Positions 36,501 to 48,333 of a stretch of 64,000 nt of DNA are shown here, in pieces. The number at the start of each line of letters is the position of its first letter. Position 1 is the stretch's first letter. Position numbers and translations under genes: made by a program. Under the pieces are notes generated by a model. The model was not told where the DNA came from, did not search any database, and saw only the letters and a program-made list of their open reading frames with translations. Origin of the DNA: Anaeramoeba flamelloides. Lineage: Eukaryota; Metamonada; Anaeramoebidae. Location of the stretch: NCBI GenBank assembly GCA_027625915.1, contig JANTQA010000040.1:1302001-1366000 (forward strand), in the 5' to 3' direction.

Positions 36501-37789
36501 AATTTGAAATATCTAAATATATAAATATATATCTAGGTTTCAAATTTTGTTGTTTGGAATGAGAAAGAAGCGAATTAAGATAATTTATTGGATGATAAGA
36601 AATGTCAACGATTTATAATACAGTTGTTGTTGTACTATTAAAAAAGAATTAAAAATTTTACAGAGATATACTTTGTTAGAGAAAAAGTATTTATTTCTTA
36701 CAAAAAAAAAATCAACGAAAAAGAAAATATTTTAATAAAGCCGATTCATAAAAGTGAGCCCAAAGTTTTTAAATAAGTGTTCATCATACTGTTTGGCTTA
36801 CTTTTTTAAACTGTTCAAGTAACACTTTTTAAAAATTTATTAAAATTTTGAAAAATATTTTTCAATTTATTTTTCTTTTTTGAACAATTGATCATCTACA
36901 ATCACTTATTTTCGTAATTTTTGATCATCACTCTGGAATGGTTAAGATAGGTATTTCTATGATTCACAAGGCATCATATAGAAATTATCATACATTTTTT
37001 TAAAAACTAAAATCCAATCCAAACCAAAATCAAAATGAAAATCAAAACCAAAACCAAAATCCAAAATCAGAATCCAAATAATTAATTTATTAAAATTTTT
37101 TTTTTTGATTTTTTCCATAATTTTTTCTCTTTCCATATGCATTTCTTTCTCGATTTGAATAGATGTCACTCGTAGGAAATATGGACATGAATGGATTTTT
37201 ACGAGGGAACTTTTTAGCAAGATTAAGCCAAAGAATGTTTGTACAAAGTTCATTCAATTTAAGTAAAAGAGAATCCAATTCAAATGGTGTTATCAACTTA
37301 GAATACATGGGTAAAGACTGGACAGGAAGAATGGAATACCAATCAACAAAGACATTCACTTCTTCATATTATCAGCGATTAACAAAAAAATTAAGTGTTG
37401 GCTTAAGGTTAACGTATTTCAACCCAAATAAGGCAAGTTCTATTATGTTAATGGGCCGCCATGTTGGAGAAAAATCCATTTCAACATTTACTTATTCGGA
37501 TTTTTTAAAATACATCTCACTCTCTTATGTTCATAAAATAACACCAAGAATCGGCTTTGGCACAGAATTTTATTTTAATCTTGCAAATTATTCTTCATTC
37601 ACATCTTTAGGATTTAAATATTCTTTAAGAAATGCAATTTTCCAAAGCAGGCTTACATCAACCGGCCAATTAGAAACTTGTGTAACCTTGGCTTTCCCAA
37701 TTGTTACATTGGGATTTTCAGTCACAATGGATTATTTAAATGATAAATATTCTGCTGGAATTAAAGTACATTTGGGACCAAGAGATTAG
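30575..37789 (+). CDS. TOM40: Mitochondrial outer-membrane import pore Tom40
   Basis: Beta-barrel channel of the TOM complex in the outer membrane of mitochondria or their relatives. Exon 1 30575-30835 and exon 2 37163-37789 join in phase 0 (donor GTTTGT, acceptor AATAG); 295 residues. Exon 1 gives the N-terminal segment: a Pro-rich start, YSQEANSILDIKAFDGF (the conserved inner helix region), FVLELNHHLNKQFSLGHSLT and KPPSYSIQTSYNN. Exon 2 starts SLVGNMDMNGFLRGNFLARL, equal to the VGDMDNSG-type strand of Tom40, and continues with alternating strands to TLGFSVTMDYLNDKYSAGIK and HLGPRD, like the beta-signal end of the family. The two parts are consecutive in the family, so no exon is missing. 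The 6327-nt intron is by far the largest in the window. VDAC, the sister family, is less likely given the N-terminal block. Confidence 0.93.
31944..32199. mobile_element. MITE family G copy 2
   Basis: TATTTTCCAATTAATAAATG near the left end is mirrored by CATTTATTAATTGGAAAATA at the right end (about 32174-32193). Same terminal sequence as the copy at 27209-27466, with a different interior. Confidence 0.75.
33030..33240 (+). mobile_element. Decayed LINE fragment, C-terminal region
   Basis: DHFLWVLPIL at about 33030 matches DHFLWVCPSL of the copy at 50150-50400. It is followed by NIFDIIRNKESLFIL and NSEIRG, like NIFNIITKKDSSSLLAL and LGIRAHKRG in the copy ending at 42964. Stops interrupt the frame. 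Confidence 0.55.
33352..33512. repeat. Two adjacent strong hairpins of related design
   Basis: Hairpin 1 (33352-33425) has a core GAAATGTAAAGAAAATT pairing with AATTTTCTTTACATTTC. Hairpin 2 (33440-33512) has a core AGAAATAAACTAAAAATT pairing with AATTTTTGGTTTATTTCT. Both have the same AAAT loop and outer GG(T)n/(A)nCC stems, but different stem sequence. They follow the LINE remnant directly and may be its 3' untranslated end. Confidence 0.7.
33720..34432 (+). repeat. Repeat family X, left half only (copy 2)
   Basis: Aligns with 17140-17830: AAATCATATTGATTTCTATT, CTTCATTTTCATTTCC, AATACCAGTAGAAG, TTTATTTCTTATTTGTTC. Similarity stops at GAGTTTA, exactly where copy 3 at 38228 picks up in the full-length copy. 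Confidence 0.75.
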
Positions 37790-38227
37790 TTCTGTTTTTG
37801 TTTTAATTTTATTTTTTTTTGTTAATTTCTATTGAACTTGAAATATACATACATTTTGTATGGTAATTCCACTATTGAAAAATAAATCCAATTTTTCAAT
37901 AAACTTTATAGAGTTTACTTTTTTTATTATGATTTTACAAAACATTTGAAATTTTTATTTATTATGAAGGAAAGAAGCGTATTTGTTAATTTTTTTCAAT
38001 TTTTAAGTTTCCTTTATTACTGGAATTTTATTTATTATTTTTTTTAAAGTGGATTTCATGAGATATTTTAAGCTTAAGGGATTAATGTCACAATGGATTC
38101 GTCTATAATTAAAGTATGCTTTAATTGGGTGGAAATGATTTTAGTTCTAAACTCTTTTTCAAAGAAAAGTACACAATCTCAAATCATCAATACTTTTAAA
38201 TTTGATTTTAAATAAGAGAATTACTTA
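37790..38227. other. Downstream region of Tom40
   Basis: Probable 3' untranslated sequence, with AATAAA-type sequences near 37880-37905, followed by AT-rich spacer. Confidence 0.4.
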
Positions 38228-38930
38228 TTGGTGATTTTCATTTTAATTATTCATTTGTTTTTTTTTTTATTTATGGATATTGGGCAGTTGGAAAATGAAA
38301 AAACAAAATAATAAGAATCCAATTTGGAAATAATCCTACCAGTATAAAAATGAAAACTGTTTAAGTTTGATTTCAAATGAGCTAGATATAGGAATTTAGA
38401 CAGACCATTATTGGATTGATGTATGGAACAAAGAAAAAAAGAAAATAAAGAGAAAAAAACAATTCTAACATAATATCCAGAGGAATTGTATCTTTATCTT
38501 TAAAATGAGACTCTTAAGAACAAAATTTTGACTTGTAAAGAACTTTCTCCCACAATCTAGATAACATTTTCTCAATGTACCTTGTTCAAACGTTTTTATT
38601 GGTTTTATAATTTTTTTCTTGACAATTTACCAAACGAGATTTCTCATTTCAAATAAAAGGGAAGATCAATTTTTATAATATTTAATTTTAATTTTTATTG
38701 TTTTATTATAAATCTGTTTTAAATATTCAGTTAGGTGTTTTTTTTTTATGTTTTTGGGAGTTTCTTAGATTTAGAATGATACTACAATTAACTTGTTTCA
38801 CTAATAAATAATTCTTGAAATTTTCTGTTTTCTTTTATTTGAATAAGAGTTTTTATGGTTCATGTGGCTAATAGGAATATATTATAAATCTATTATAAAT
38901 ATTATCCGACAATAAATTATTCGGTTTTTT
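38228..38930 (+). repeat. Repeat family X, right half only (copy 3), without the MITE
   Basis: Aligns with 17831-18690 apart from the family-B MITE: TTTTAATTATTCATTT, TTTATGGATATTGGG, AAAGAAAATAAAGA and AATAAATAATTCTTGAAATT. It contains the empty site at about 38660-38690 (TTTCAAATAAAAGGGAAGATC). Confidence 0.75.
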
Positions 38931-38939
38931 ACGAAGGAT

Positions 38940-39300
38940 AACTATTAAAAATTATCATTTTGAATAATCTTTTTTAATTATTGATTTTCCAAATCTAAAA
39001 ATAGAAACTCAAAATAAAAAGTATTCCAGTCTTTAATTATTCATCTTTAGAACTTCTAAAAGTAACAATTTTTTCAATTTTTTGTAATTTCAAAGATTAT
39101 TCAATAACCAAAGGCATAAAAACACAAAGACGGGTTAGTTTTGTTTCCTTTTTACAAAGTTAATTATATTATCAATTTTTTTCTTAATTGTGAAATTATT
39201 TTAAAAATAATCTATTGATTAATTATTTATTTTTTAAAAAAATTGAATTTTTTTAGAAACTTTTCTACATTCCAATACAAATTTCAGAAATATATTTTGA
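38940..39300 (-). repeat. Dispersed repeat family J, copy 2 (inverted)
   Basis: CCAAATCTAAAAATAGAAAC, TTATTCAATAACCA and GTTTCCTTTTTA are the reverse complement of markers at 9640-9960. Confidence 0.5.
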
Positions 39301-41239
39301 AACATTGGAGACTGAATATTGGTGATTTTATCCAGAAATTCATCTCAAAATACTAATTTTTTTCTAAATTTGTTGGAATTTTTTACTAATATAAGGATCT
39401 TTGTGACTTGATGAACATAACAGATTTTATAACTTTACTAATTTATATTTTTAATAAATTTGAACTATGGAACATTAATTTGATTTATAATCAATTACTA
39501 CATAGTTAACTGTATGACTTCTCATTGATAGATGATAACCCTCAAGGTAATCAGTAATATAAAACAAAAATCCAGCAAAACTTTCAAATATTTTATTGGT
39601 GACGTTCTTTCTTTACTTACAAATTTTGTAGATGCAACATATCAAAATAATTTGATCAACAAAGAAACCCAAAAAAAAGAAAATTTTTTTGAGATCAATT
39701 TTTTTTTTCCATTTTTTCTCTTGAAAAAGAAATCCTTAAAATTCCTTTTATTTAGTACATGATAAAGTATTTTTTACCTTTTTAATTACTATTTCCATTA
39801 TCATTCCACAATATCTAGTTTTAGTTACCGAAAATATAAATCTATAGTTTTTTTTCCTTTTTTGAGATAATTCTTTTGGTTTACCAAAAAAAATAATTTA
39901 TTCTACATTTTGAAAAATAATTGTATTTTTCAGGTAGGATAGTTATAAATATTAAAGCTTTATTTTCGTTTACAAATATTAATATAAAATTTTGTTTTTG
40001 TGTTGAGTTGAAATTTGATTTTTCAAAAATAAAATTTTGTAAAAGGTATTTTAGAATTTGCTAAATTACTGCTCAAAATGAAAAATCAATTTTTTTTAAT
40101 TCGAAAGATGATAAGAATTATTATAATAATTCTTTTGAATAAGACCCAACAATTTGTTATCAAGAAATTTTTCAAAATTAAAAATTTTTTTGCAATTTTT
40201 TTTCATTTTTTGAAAAGGAAATACAAGGACTTTTTTCAAACTTTAAATAATAAAAATTTTTTTGTCATAATTTCCTCGATTTTCATGAATAAATTTTTAT
40301 TAAGCTTCTTTCAAATGTTTATTTATTTAATTATTTATACTTCTTCATTAATTAATTTTATTGGCTGAGATTTGAATTGAAAATTAATCAATGAAAAAAT
40401 CAAAAAAATTTGTTTAAAATCAATACTTTCCATAATAATAAAATTAAAAATATGTTTTCCCATTTTCAAGAATTAACTTAATTTTTAATAAAAATAATAG
40501 GGTACTTTTTTGGTTATATTGTGGAAACATCTGAATTTTGTATTTCAAAAAATAAACTGAAATTAATAAATTTTTTAAATGAAGTTTACTCATCCAATTC
40601 ATAAGCAAAAACACGAATTACAAAACAAAAAATATTTCTAAGATCTTAATAAGATTTCATTTTATTTTTAAAAAAATATTACCCCCCCCCTCCCCCGAAA
40701 AAATATAATCTTTTTAATTATCACCTTAGTAAAAAAAGATTAAAAAAGCCAAATCAAGGCTGAATTTCAATATTTTTACTTTTCTGAATTTTTTTTTTAT
40801 TTTTTAGAATTTTTAGTTTGACAATATTATTTTTTGAAATGGGTTGGTTATGACAGATGTTTTAATAAAGTGAGTATTAACATTATAATTAATAATTACC
40901 CAAATCACTACAAAAAAATATTCGCACAATTTTCGTAACCTTTTTAAAAAGTTCCAGTTAGTTGTTTTTTTTTAGTACTACAGTATACATATTTATCATT
41001 TAAATTGCTTGAAAACTAATTCCCGTCTCACATTTTTTGAAAAAAAATTAATTCAATGTTTAAATAATTCACTTTTGAGATCAAATATCAACAAATTTTA
41101 GAACTTGTACTAATTTTATGGAAATAAAACTTTTTTGATTTAAAATTGACAATTCAAGTAATTTTTCATATTACGAATGATTTCTTATGATTATTTTATA
41201 AAATTATTTTTTATTTGTGAATTCTTACTAATAAAAAGA
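39301..41239. other. AT-rich spacer with a C-run
   Basis: No gene recognised. The plus-strand frames at 39532-39762 and 40078-40368 are Phe/Lys/Asn/Ile-rich without motifs and are not called. The only striking sequence is the C-run at 40682-40696. Confidence 0.4.
40682..40696. repeat. C-rich tract
   Basis: CCCCCCCCCTCCCCC interrupts several kb of nearly G/C-free DNA. On the minus strand it is a 9+5 G tract. Function unknown. Confidence 0.9.
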
Positions 41240-41455
41240 TATGAAGAATTATGAGAAAATTTAGAATTTTCAGAGTAAATTGGCAACATGTTGATTAATT
41301 TATCTTTCTACAATAATGTGGAATATAATCAATTTTTGCCTTTTTTGCTGATAATGTGAAATATTTCTGATAATATTAAACCTAAAAAAGGACAAAATTG
41401 CGATAATCAAAAATAAAGTGGTAATAAATTGAGAAAAATTTACATTTTAATTAAT
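41240..41455 (+). repeat. Dispersed repeat family F, copy 2 (uninterrupted)
   Basis: Matches 27040-27530 without the inserted MITE: TTGATTAATTTATCTTTC, TTTTTTGCTGATAAT, GCGATAATCAAAAATAAAGT. It provides the empty target site for family G. Confidence 0.7.
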
Positions 41456-41927
41456 ACTTTTTCTCAAGAAATAAACAAATGAATTTTATAATTTTTTCAA
41501 GATTTTTATATTTACACCAATGCACTTAATTGAATACTAAATATCCAATTACTATATTTAATCAAATTTTATGTTTTTTTTATTCTTTCTTTAAGACTTT
41601 CATTATATTTATTTGAAAATATGAAAAAAAAAATTTTCATCAAAACAGTATTGTAACCCAAAGTACATCCAAGAATTTTTTTGCTCATTGACTTGATACT
41701 AATTCCCTGAAAAATTACAAATAAAAATAAAAAACTGAAAGATGATGATCATTATTATTAATCAATATAGACTAATAATCCCAAATAAACAATTTAGATA
41801 AAAAAGAAAAAAATAAAGCAAAAATACAGACACAAAAAATAATTAAATTTTAAGTTTTATTTATTATCGAAATAAGTCAAGAAATATTTTTTCCTACCAT
41901 ATAATATATTTCTGAATAATTAAATTA

Positions 41928-42964
41928 ATGAATAAAAAAAAAAACTTTTCTATATGGAATTTAATTTATTTATTGAATTTCCCAAATTCTTCTCTTACCC
42001 AAAAAGTCTGGGAAACAATAATTGTATTAAGATATAAAAAAATTATCAAAAAAATATTTTTTATTAATGGTATTTGTAATAGTAAAAATAAAACATATCT
42101 AAATACCTACATTGATAAATTAAAGAAAAAGTCAAAATAATAAAGAAAATAGAAGAAAAAAAAAAATGAGAATCATAAATTAGTCAATTAATTATATAAG
42201 GAAAATAACACAAAATATTAATTTTAAAAATGAAAAATATAAAAAAAAATTATATTTCAAAAAGTATTATTTCATTTTTTGGGTATTCTTTTCATAAAAT
42301 TTAAGTTTTTCTTCTAAGTTTTAGTTTGGAAATATCCTAATATTAAAGTTGGTATAATCTAAAATAATTCAAGTTTTCATTATATCTTTTCCTTAAATAT
42401 CCTTTATAGAAATCAAATTTAATAAATATTATTCTCATATTTTTTTTTTATAATTATTTTCTATAATTTTTTCAAAAAAAAAATAAAAAACATATTAAAA
42501 AAAAAGAAGATATTTACACATATCATTTTTTAAAAGAAATTAATATTCATAAATTATTAAATTCATTTTCAATCTGAGTTACAATTGGTTATAACTAAAG
42601 AAAAAAATGGAAAATTTTAAATTTGATCAGTGATAATTTTGAAAATGGACTTTGTATTTTCTTTCATTTTTATTTAACTGGTATAAATAAGCATAATCAC
42701 TTGACAATAACCTTCAAAAAAAAAATTCTATTATTTTTTTTTCTATGGAATTGCTCAGCCTATGAAAATAATCGTAGAATCTGGATATCTGAATTAAAAA
42801 AAAATAATATTTCGAATACATTAAAAAATAATAATATTTTTAATATTATTACAAAAAAAGATTCATCAAGTTTATTAGCCTTAGTGGACAATAAACTTAT
42901 CTTTGAGTCTTTAATAAGATTCCTAAATTTTTATTTAGGAATTCGGGCACACAAAAGGGGCTAA
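41928..42964 (+). mobile_element. Decayed LINE fragment (C-terminal part of the polyprotein)
   Basis: At 42623-42964 an open frame reads LFFFLWNCSAYENNRRIWI, SELKKNNISNTLKNNN, SLLALVDNKLIFESLIRFLN, LGIRAHKRG. The FLWxCxxxxxxRxxW block is the same as DHFLWVCPSLEKDR at 50300, the post-RT domain of this LINE family. The upstream frame 41928-42140 (LNFPNSSLTQKVWETIIVLR) may belong to the same element. No intact RT is present. Confidence 0.5.
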
Positions 42965-43548
42965 TAACTTATCCCTTAAATAATAAATAAAAAAAAAACT
43001 ATTATTTTTTTAAATGTCAATAAACTGAAGAGATAGTCATTTTAAAAAAGTTTTTCAGAGTATATAGATAAAATTGTTGGCAAAAAGTAATAGAATTATT
43101 TTTAATACTATTAAAAAATTTTACACCATGTTTCTTTCAAACTACTTTTATATTTCAAATAATTTAATCTTCAAATGGTTGTTATTTAAATCTCGATTTT
43201 ATTTTGCATTTCAATATTATTATGGAATATTTGAAATTTAAGAGATGATGCTTTTTTACGAAAAAATAATTTTTTTATGTTTAATGATTTTAACATAAAT
43301 CAAAAAAGATTTTAGGTTTCTATTTATGTGATTGGTATTTCTGTGATTATTCTATTCAAAGTAAAAACCATTTTTCGCTTATTTTTAATATATTTCATTT
43401 TTAAAATTTTTTCATTTTGGATATAATTCCAGTTCCATAATTAAAACATAAAAAAAGAAAAGAAAAGAAAAGGAAAAATGAAAAAATTACTTTTCATAAA
43501 TATGAAAAATATGCTTAATCTATAAATGTGTGATTATATATCATGTTT
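42965..43548. other. Spacer downstream of the cysteine-rich gene
   Basis: AT-rich sequence between a LINE remnant and the 3' end of the minus-strand gene. Nothing recognised. Confidence 0.4.
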
Positions 43549-46500
43549 TTATATATCATCCATGTCACTTGTTATTTCATCAAGAGAATTTTTATAACTT
43601 TTTTCAATTTTGTTTCCAGTTTCACTTTCACTTTCACTTTCACTTTCGCTTTCGCTTTCGACTTGTGGTTTATTTGTATTAAATGTTTCATTTTCACTTA
43701 TATTATTAAAAGTAGTATCACTTTCGTTCTTTTGTTCTTTTTCATTATTGGTAAATTCTTTTAGTAATATATTCTTCTTCATTAAATTTTCATTTATTGA
43801 AATTTTCATTTCGTCAGATGTGTCGTGATCTGAATTTAAATTATTAGCAATACTTATATGAAGATTATTTTCAGAATCTGATCCCGATTTCGAAATTGAG
43901 CTGGAACTGGAATTTCTATTATTCACCTTTTTTATCTTTTCATTTTCATCTTCATCTTCATTTTCATTATACTTTTCATTTTCATTTTCATTTTCATTTT
44001 CGTTTTCTAATCCTCTTACATAGCCCATAATGTTTTCATGTAATAGTCGTTCGTGATCATCATATAATCCAAGTTTCAGCCTTAACCATTTATTTCTGAA
44101 ACAAGTTGTTATTAACTTAAAAAAGACAAATAAGAAAATAATTATTGATAAACAGAAAACAATAGGATCTCGACTTAAAATTAATTTGTTATAGCTCCAA
44201 AGATTATCTACACATATTTTCCCATCTGTGTTATCCTCTTGAAGATTATCACATTGTATGCATGCTTTATTTATACAGTAAAGCCCAGGCCCGCACATCC
44301 CGTCTTTAGTGAGTCCCGCTTTAAAATGAGGTTAAGATTAGTGATCAAAAAAAAAAAATAGTAATATGTGGTTATGTTGTTAATTTATTATTATAGATGT
44401 TGTTTAATTAAGAACCATCAAACTAAAAAGAGGTAAAAGTATCGAATTTGTGTTTGGCTAATTGGTTTAATCGGTTTACAATTTAAATAAGAAAAAGTGT
44501 AACTAAAGCAATTCATAATAAAAATTTAATTTTGAAATGTAAAATGAGATTTTTTTCAGAATGAGTTTGAGATTAAGTTCTTCAAACTAAATTAAAATCA
44601 AGGAACCAAGAAGAAAATTTTCAAAACCACGTAAAACAATCTTCTGGAAAGATTTGAATATAATATTAATTCAAAATATTACTATTGTCATTTTAAAAAT
44701 CTGTGACAAAAAAATTTTTCAAAAGTATTCTAGAACACAGTAAATAAACATCAATATACCTCTTTTTAGTTCATTACTAAAAGGTTTTTTCACACTTTTT
44801 TAAAACGACTATCTATTAATTTTCCTTTTTTTTTTTGTTTTTGTAATTCTTTTTTTATTATTTTTTACAGTTAAAATTGGATATAAGGTTTTTTTCCCAT
44901 TAAAAAGATTAATGCTATATTATTGTGGTGTAATTAATCCATAAAAATATAAATAGAGATATAATTGAATCTAGAGTGAGTTGGTCAATTCTCTCAAGAA
45001 TTGGCTTCTTCCATAAATTGGGTCGGTTTTTATTTAGATTCTTATTCAGTTTCGATTTTTATAATAGTCCAAAATTTTACAAATCAATAAGACGATTTTT
45101 TCAAGGGAGTTAATGGCGATAAGAATCATATGGACCAATTTTTAATGAAAAATCCACCTTGGTGGCATTTGTAACTTTTTGAGAAAATTTATTACAGTCA
45201 GTGCCATTTTTAAGACACAAACTTTTTAAAAAAAAATCAAGGCACAAAAAAAATCAAATTAAGGTACAAAATTCAAATTCTAGCAAAATAGTTTGTGAAA
45301 AAAAAGATTTCAAAAAATGTGCTTTAATTTGAGATTTTTTTGTGTACCTTAAAGTTCATTGAAAGTTTGTGTCTTAAAAGTGGAATTGACTGTAAAAGTC
45401 AGAAAAAAAAATGTGGTGAAGAGGATCTCAACATCTGACCTTCGGATTTTGAATTTTTACTACTTTGTTCCTTTGATCCAAAATTATCACAATTTAAAAA
45501 AATCTACAAAACCAAAGATGAAAATATTAAAACACAGAAAATGTTTGCAAATATATTTGTGGTGTTTGAAGAAAAATAATTAAGTATTGAAAAAAAATAC
45601 CTGAAAAAAAATAATCCATTGTACGCTTTTTAATTGTGTCAATATTCGAGAAATTGAGTGTAATTTCTTTTATTTAGGAATCAAACTTCTAAAATTATAA
45701 CTATACAATTATTAGAATGATGATTAATGAAATTAAACTTGTTTAAAACCCTATTCAGTCAATCAAAAAACAAGAATAAAAATTATCATTTTTCAAACCC
45801 CAAGCAAATCATCGATAAAACTCAATTTTTTTCAAAATAAGTAGATCTACTTTGATTATCAGTCAATTACTTGAGTATTCTATATACACCCTACTTTAAT
45901 GAACTTCAGGTAGGTTTATTACAAGGTTCATCAAAAATTTGGTTATAAATAAAAAAGGATTTTATTTTAAGGATTTGCAATTACATAACAATTTCCCTAA
46001 TATTCACAATTAAAAATCTTGCCCAGGATTATTTTCTTGTCTTGTATTTTTTTTCAATACTTTACAAGACACCATTATTCACAACATTAAAACCTTAAAG
46101 TTGTAGTAAGTAATTAAAAAGGGGCTAAACAACTAAAATAGAACCAGTTTTGTGATAGAGTTCTTCGTCCTTTAGTTTTTATCTTTTTGGAAATGAATTA
46201 AAAAGAAAGACAGTAATTTTTTTTAAAACGTACAACCTCATTTTCAATCACTAAAAGAAAAAGAATAAAAGCTAAAAAGAAAAAAAAGGTTCCAAGTTTG
46301 AAAGAGATTCTTTGAGCAAACGAACCTTACAAAGAATTAAAAAAAAATAAGCAAACCTTCACCAAAACCACACTCACTTTTCCAAAAAGGTGAGTCAGTC
46401 AATTTAACACATTGTGCTTCATCTGAACAATACTCATCGATTTCGCACTGTGACGGATCTTCCAACCCAGATGTTCCAGGTTCACACTTGCCACATAGAA

Positions 46501-46729
46501 GTATTTGTGTGTTGCCATCCAAATAATAAGGCACTTCGTCTATTTTGCACCCAGAATTCGTAGTAAATAAATTCTCTCGTCTTAGTTGGACCCTTTTCAT
46601 AGGGCCACTACAGCTTCCTGGTTGTGGAGGATTTCCAAGAGAATCATATTTACAAGAATCTGAACAAATAATTAGATTAAAAATGAAAAGAGAAGAAAAA
46701 AAAACTGCAAAATTTAGATTAAAAAACAT
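43549..46729 (-). CDS. Cysteine-rich single-pass membrane protein
   Basis: I do not recognise the family. Exon 1 46357-46729, intron 44319-46356 (donor GTTTGC, acceptor AAAG), exon 2 43549-44318; 380 residues, in phase. The start at 46729 gives a clear signal peptide (MFFNLNFAVFFSSLFIFNLI, then ICSDS). The lumenal or extracellular part to about residue 172 has about 20 Cys in short disulfide-type spacings (CGKCEPG, CEIDEYCSDEAQCV, CGPGLYCINKACIQC). One transmembrane helix follows at about 175-197 (IVFCLSIIIFLFVFFKLITT). The cytosolic tail is low complexity: NE repeats, Ser-rich, then ES repeats (about 43618-43662). The splice joins GFGE to AGLTKDGMCGPG, continuing the Cys pattern. Type I topology fits a surface receptor or adhesion-like protein; no enzymatic domain is visible. 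Confidence 0.82.
45193..45394. mobile_element. MITE family B copy 4
   Basis: TACAGTCAGTGCCATTTTTA at the left, AAAGTGGAATTGACTGTA at the right. It lies inside the intron of the cysteine-rich gene. Confidence 0.85.
45705..46040 (+). repeat. Dispersed repeat family I, copy 2
   Basis: Ordered matches to 10900-11260, including CCCTACTTTAATGAACTTCA against CCTTACTTTAATGAAATTTA and AGGTAGGTTTATTACA. It lies in the intron of the cysteine-rich gene. Confidence 0.55.
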
Positions 46730-48133
46730 AAGCAAAGAATGAAAAATAAGAAAAATGAAAAACCGACGACTTTTTATTTGTATTGATTTGGAAAGGGGGC
46801 TTCTTGATACAATTAATGCAATTTTTACAAAATATGAGTCTTTGAAGAATATAAAGTTGTTAATTGTTGAACAATCTCTAAAGTGACCACAATAACCAAA
46901 AATAATTATGTTCAAATTTATTAATTAATTTGATAAAAACCATTTAAAAAATACATTAGAGTTCTTTAAGTTTGACTCAAGTTTTAAAAAATATTTTGTG
47001 TTTTTTAATAATAAGCGAGCTAGTAACATATGTGCTATATTTTTCAATGAAATTTAGAAATCCTATCAGGATCCCAAATATTTGTAGAAATGAATTCAAA
47101 GAATAAATAAGAATTTGGTTAAGGATTTAAAAGAAAGGTTATCCAATCTTTTCAAAGTAATTTTTGATTTCATTTTTCAAATAAAATTTTTCAATATATT
47201 ACATGACGATTAAATCATTTTTATTTTTTCCAAAAAGTAAGAAAGTAATCATTAAACAAGGACCAAATTATACTTGTTAAACAAATTACTTTACCAACTT
47301 TAATTATCAATAAAAATACCCAAATCAATTTAAAAAAATGATATTTATTTTTTTATCTTTTCACTAAAATCTAAACAAAAAAGTACGTATTAGTATATTG
47401 TTTACAAATATTTTACTATTAATTAATTTTATAAAGAATTGGTTTTTTTTTTATTTTTTTTTTTCACATAAATCTATAAATTATATGTTAAATTTATAAA
47501 ACTTTTTTTTTAATTCTAAAGAATTTTGAGATTATTATAAGTTAAATAATATTTTTAGCATTAATAAATATTATATAAAAAAAATTGTAGCAATCTAGAA
47601 TAGTGAAAATGGTACATTAATCATTAATCTATCAATTTACATTTAACATTCAATAATGTATATAATTCATATTATGTAAGCCAAATTTCAATATTAGGGG
47701 CAAAATTTATTATTATTTTTTTCTTTTTTCATTGATCTTTCAAAAAAGAAAATGATTTCACTATATTTTTATTTATTAATCTATTTTGGTTATTATCTCT
47801 AAACACTGTAGTAAAATACATTATTATTCAAGTTAAAAAACAATTCAACAAATTTTTTTATGAGGAAAAAGCTGCCCCTATTTTTGAAATTTAGTTTATA
47901 CCAATTAAAAATATAATAACAATCAAATGATTAATTTCTGAAAAAAAATAAATTGTAGTTAATTAGAATTTTTTATTCGAAAAAATATTTTTCAAAAATT
48001 TTATTTTGTTATTTTTTTATATTCACAATTATGTGAGAATAGTCAAAGTTTTTGATGATGAAAATAACATAGATTCAAACACGATTGAAATTTAAGAAAA
48101 AATATTCACACAATTCAGAAAATATTTAATAAT
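46730..48133. other. Spacer upstream of the cysteine-rich gene
   Basis: AT-rich sequence without recognised genes or repeats; includes the presumed promoter of the minus-strand gene. Confidence 0.4.
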
Positions 48134-48333
48134 TACAACCAGTTCCACTTTTAAGTTACAAACTTTCAACAGAATTTAGTATACAAAAATTTTCTCAAAT
48201 TAAGGTACAAAATTCAAATTCTAGTAAAATAATTTGTTTAAGAAAAAATTCCAAATTATATTCCTTAATTTAAGATTTTTTTGTGTCTTAAATTTCCTTG
48301 AAAGTTTGTGCCTTAAAAGTGGAACTTACGGTA
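48134..48333. mobile_element. MITE family B copy 5
   Basis: TACAACCAGTTCCACTTTTA at the left, AAAGTGGAACTTACGGTA at the right; more diverged interior than copies 6 and 7. Confidence 0.8.

Larger units (their letters stand above)
30836..37162 (+). other. 6.3-kb Tom40 intron with nested repeats
   Basis: Bounded by GTTTGTTC and TTTGAATAG. It holds a family-G MITE (31944-32199), a LINE remnant (33030-33240), two adjacent strong hairpins (33352-33512) and the left half of repeat X (33720-34432). Between 34433 and 37162 I see only AT-rich sequence. Short plus-strand frames at 34422-34640 and 36046-36243 lack motifs. Confidence 0.8.

Noticed and set aside
37163-37789. A separate beta-barrel (VDAC-like) gene starting at ATG 37163.
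   Set aside because: It lacks the barrel's N-terminal third, which is exactly supplied by 30575-30835; the ATG is an internal Met after an AATAG acceptor.
40078-40368. A 96-residue Phe/Ile/Lys-rich plus-strand frame.
   Set aside because: Composition is that of AT-rich random sequence and no motif or conserved neighbour supports it.
45359-45583. A plus-strand frame beginning MKVCVLKVELTV.
   Set aside because: Starts inside the end of a family-B MITE; the same peptide start appears at another MITE end (about 50459, minus), so it is a repeat artefact.
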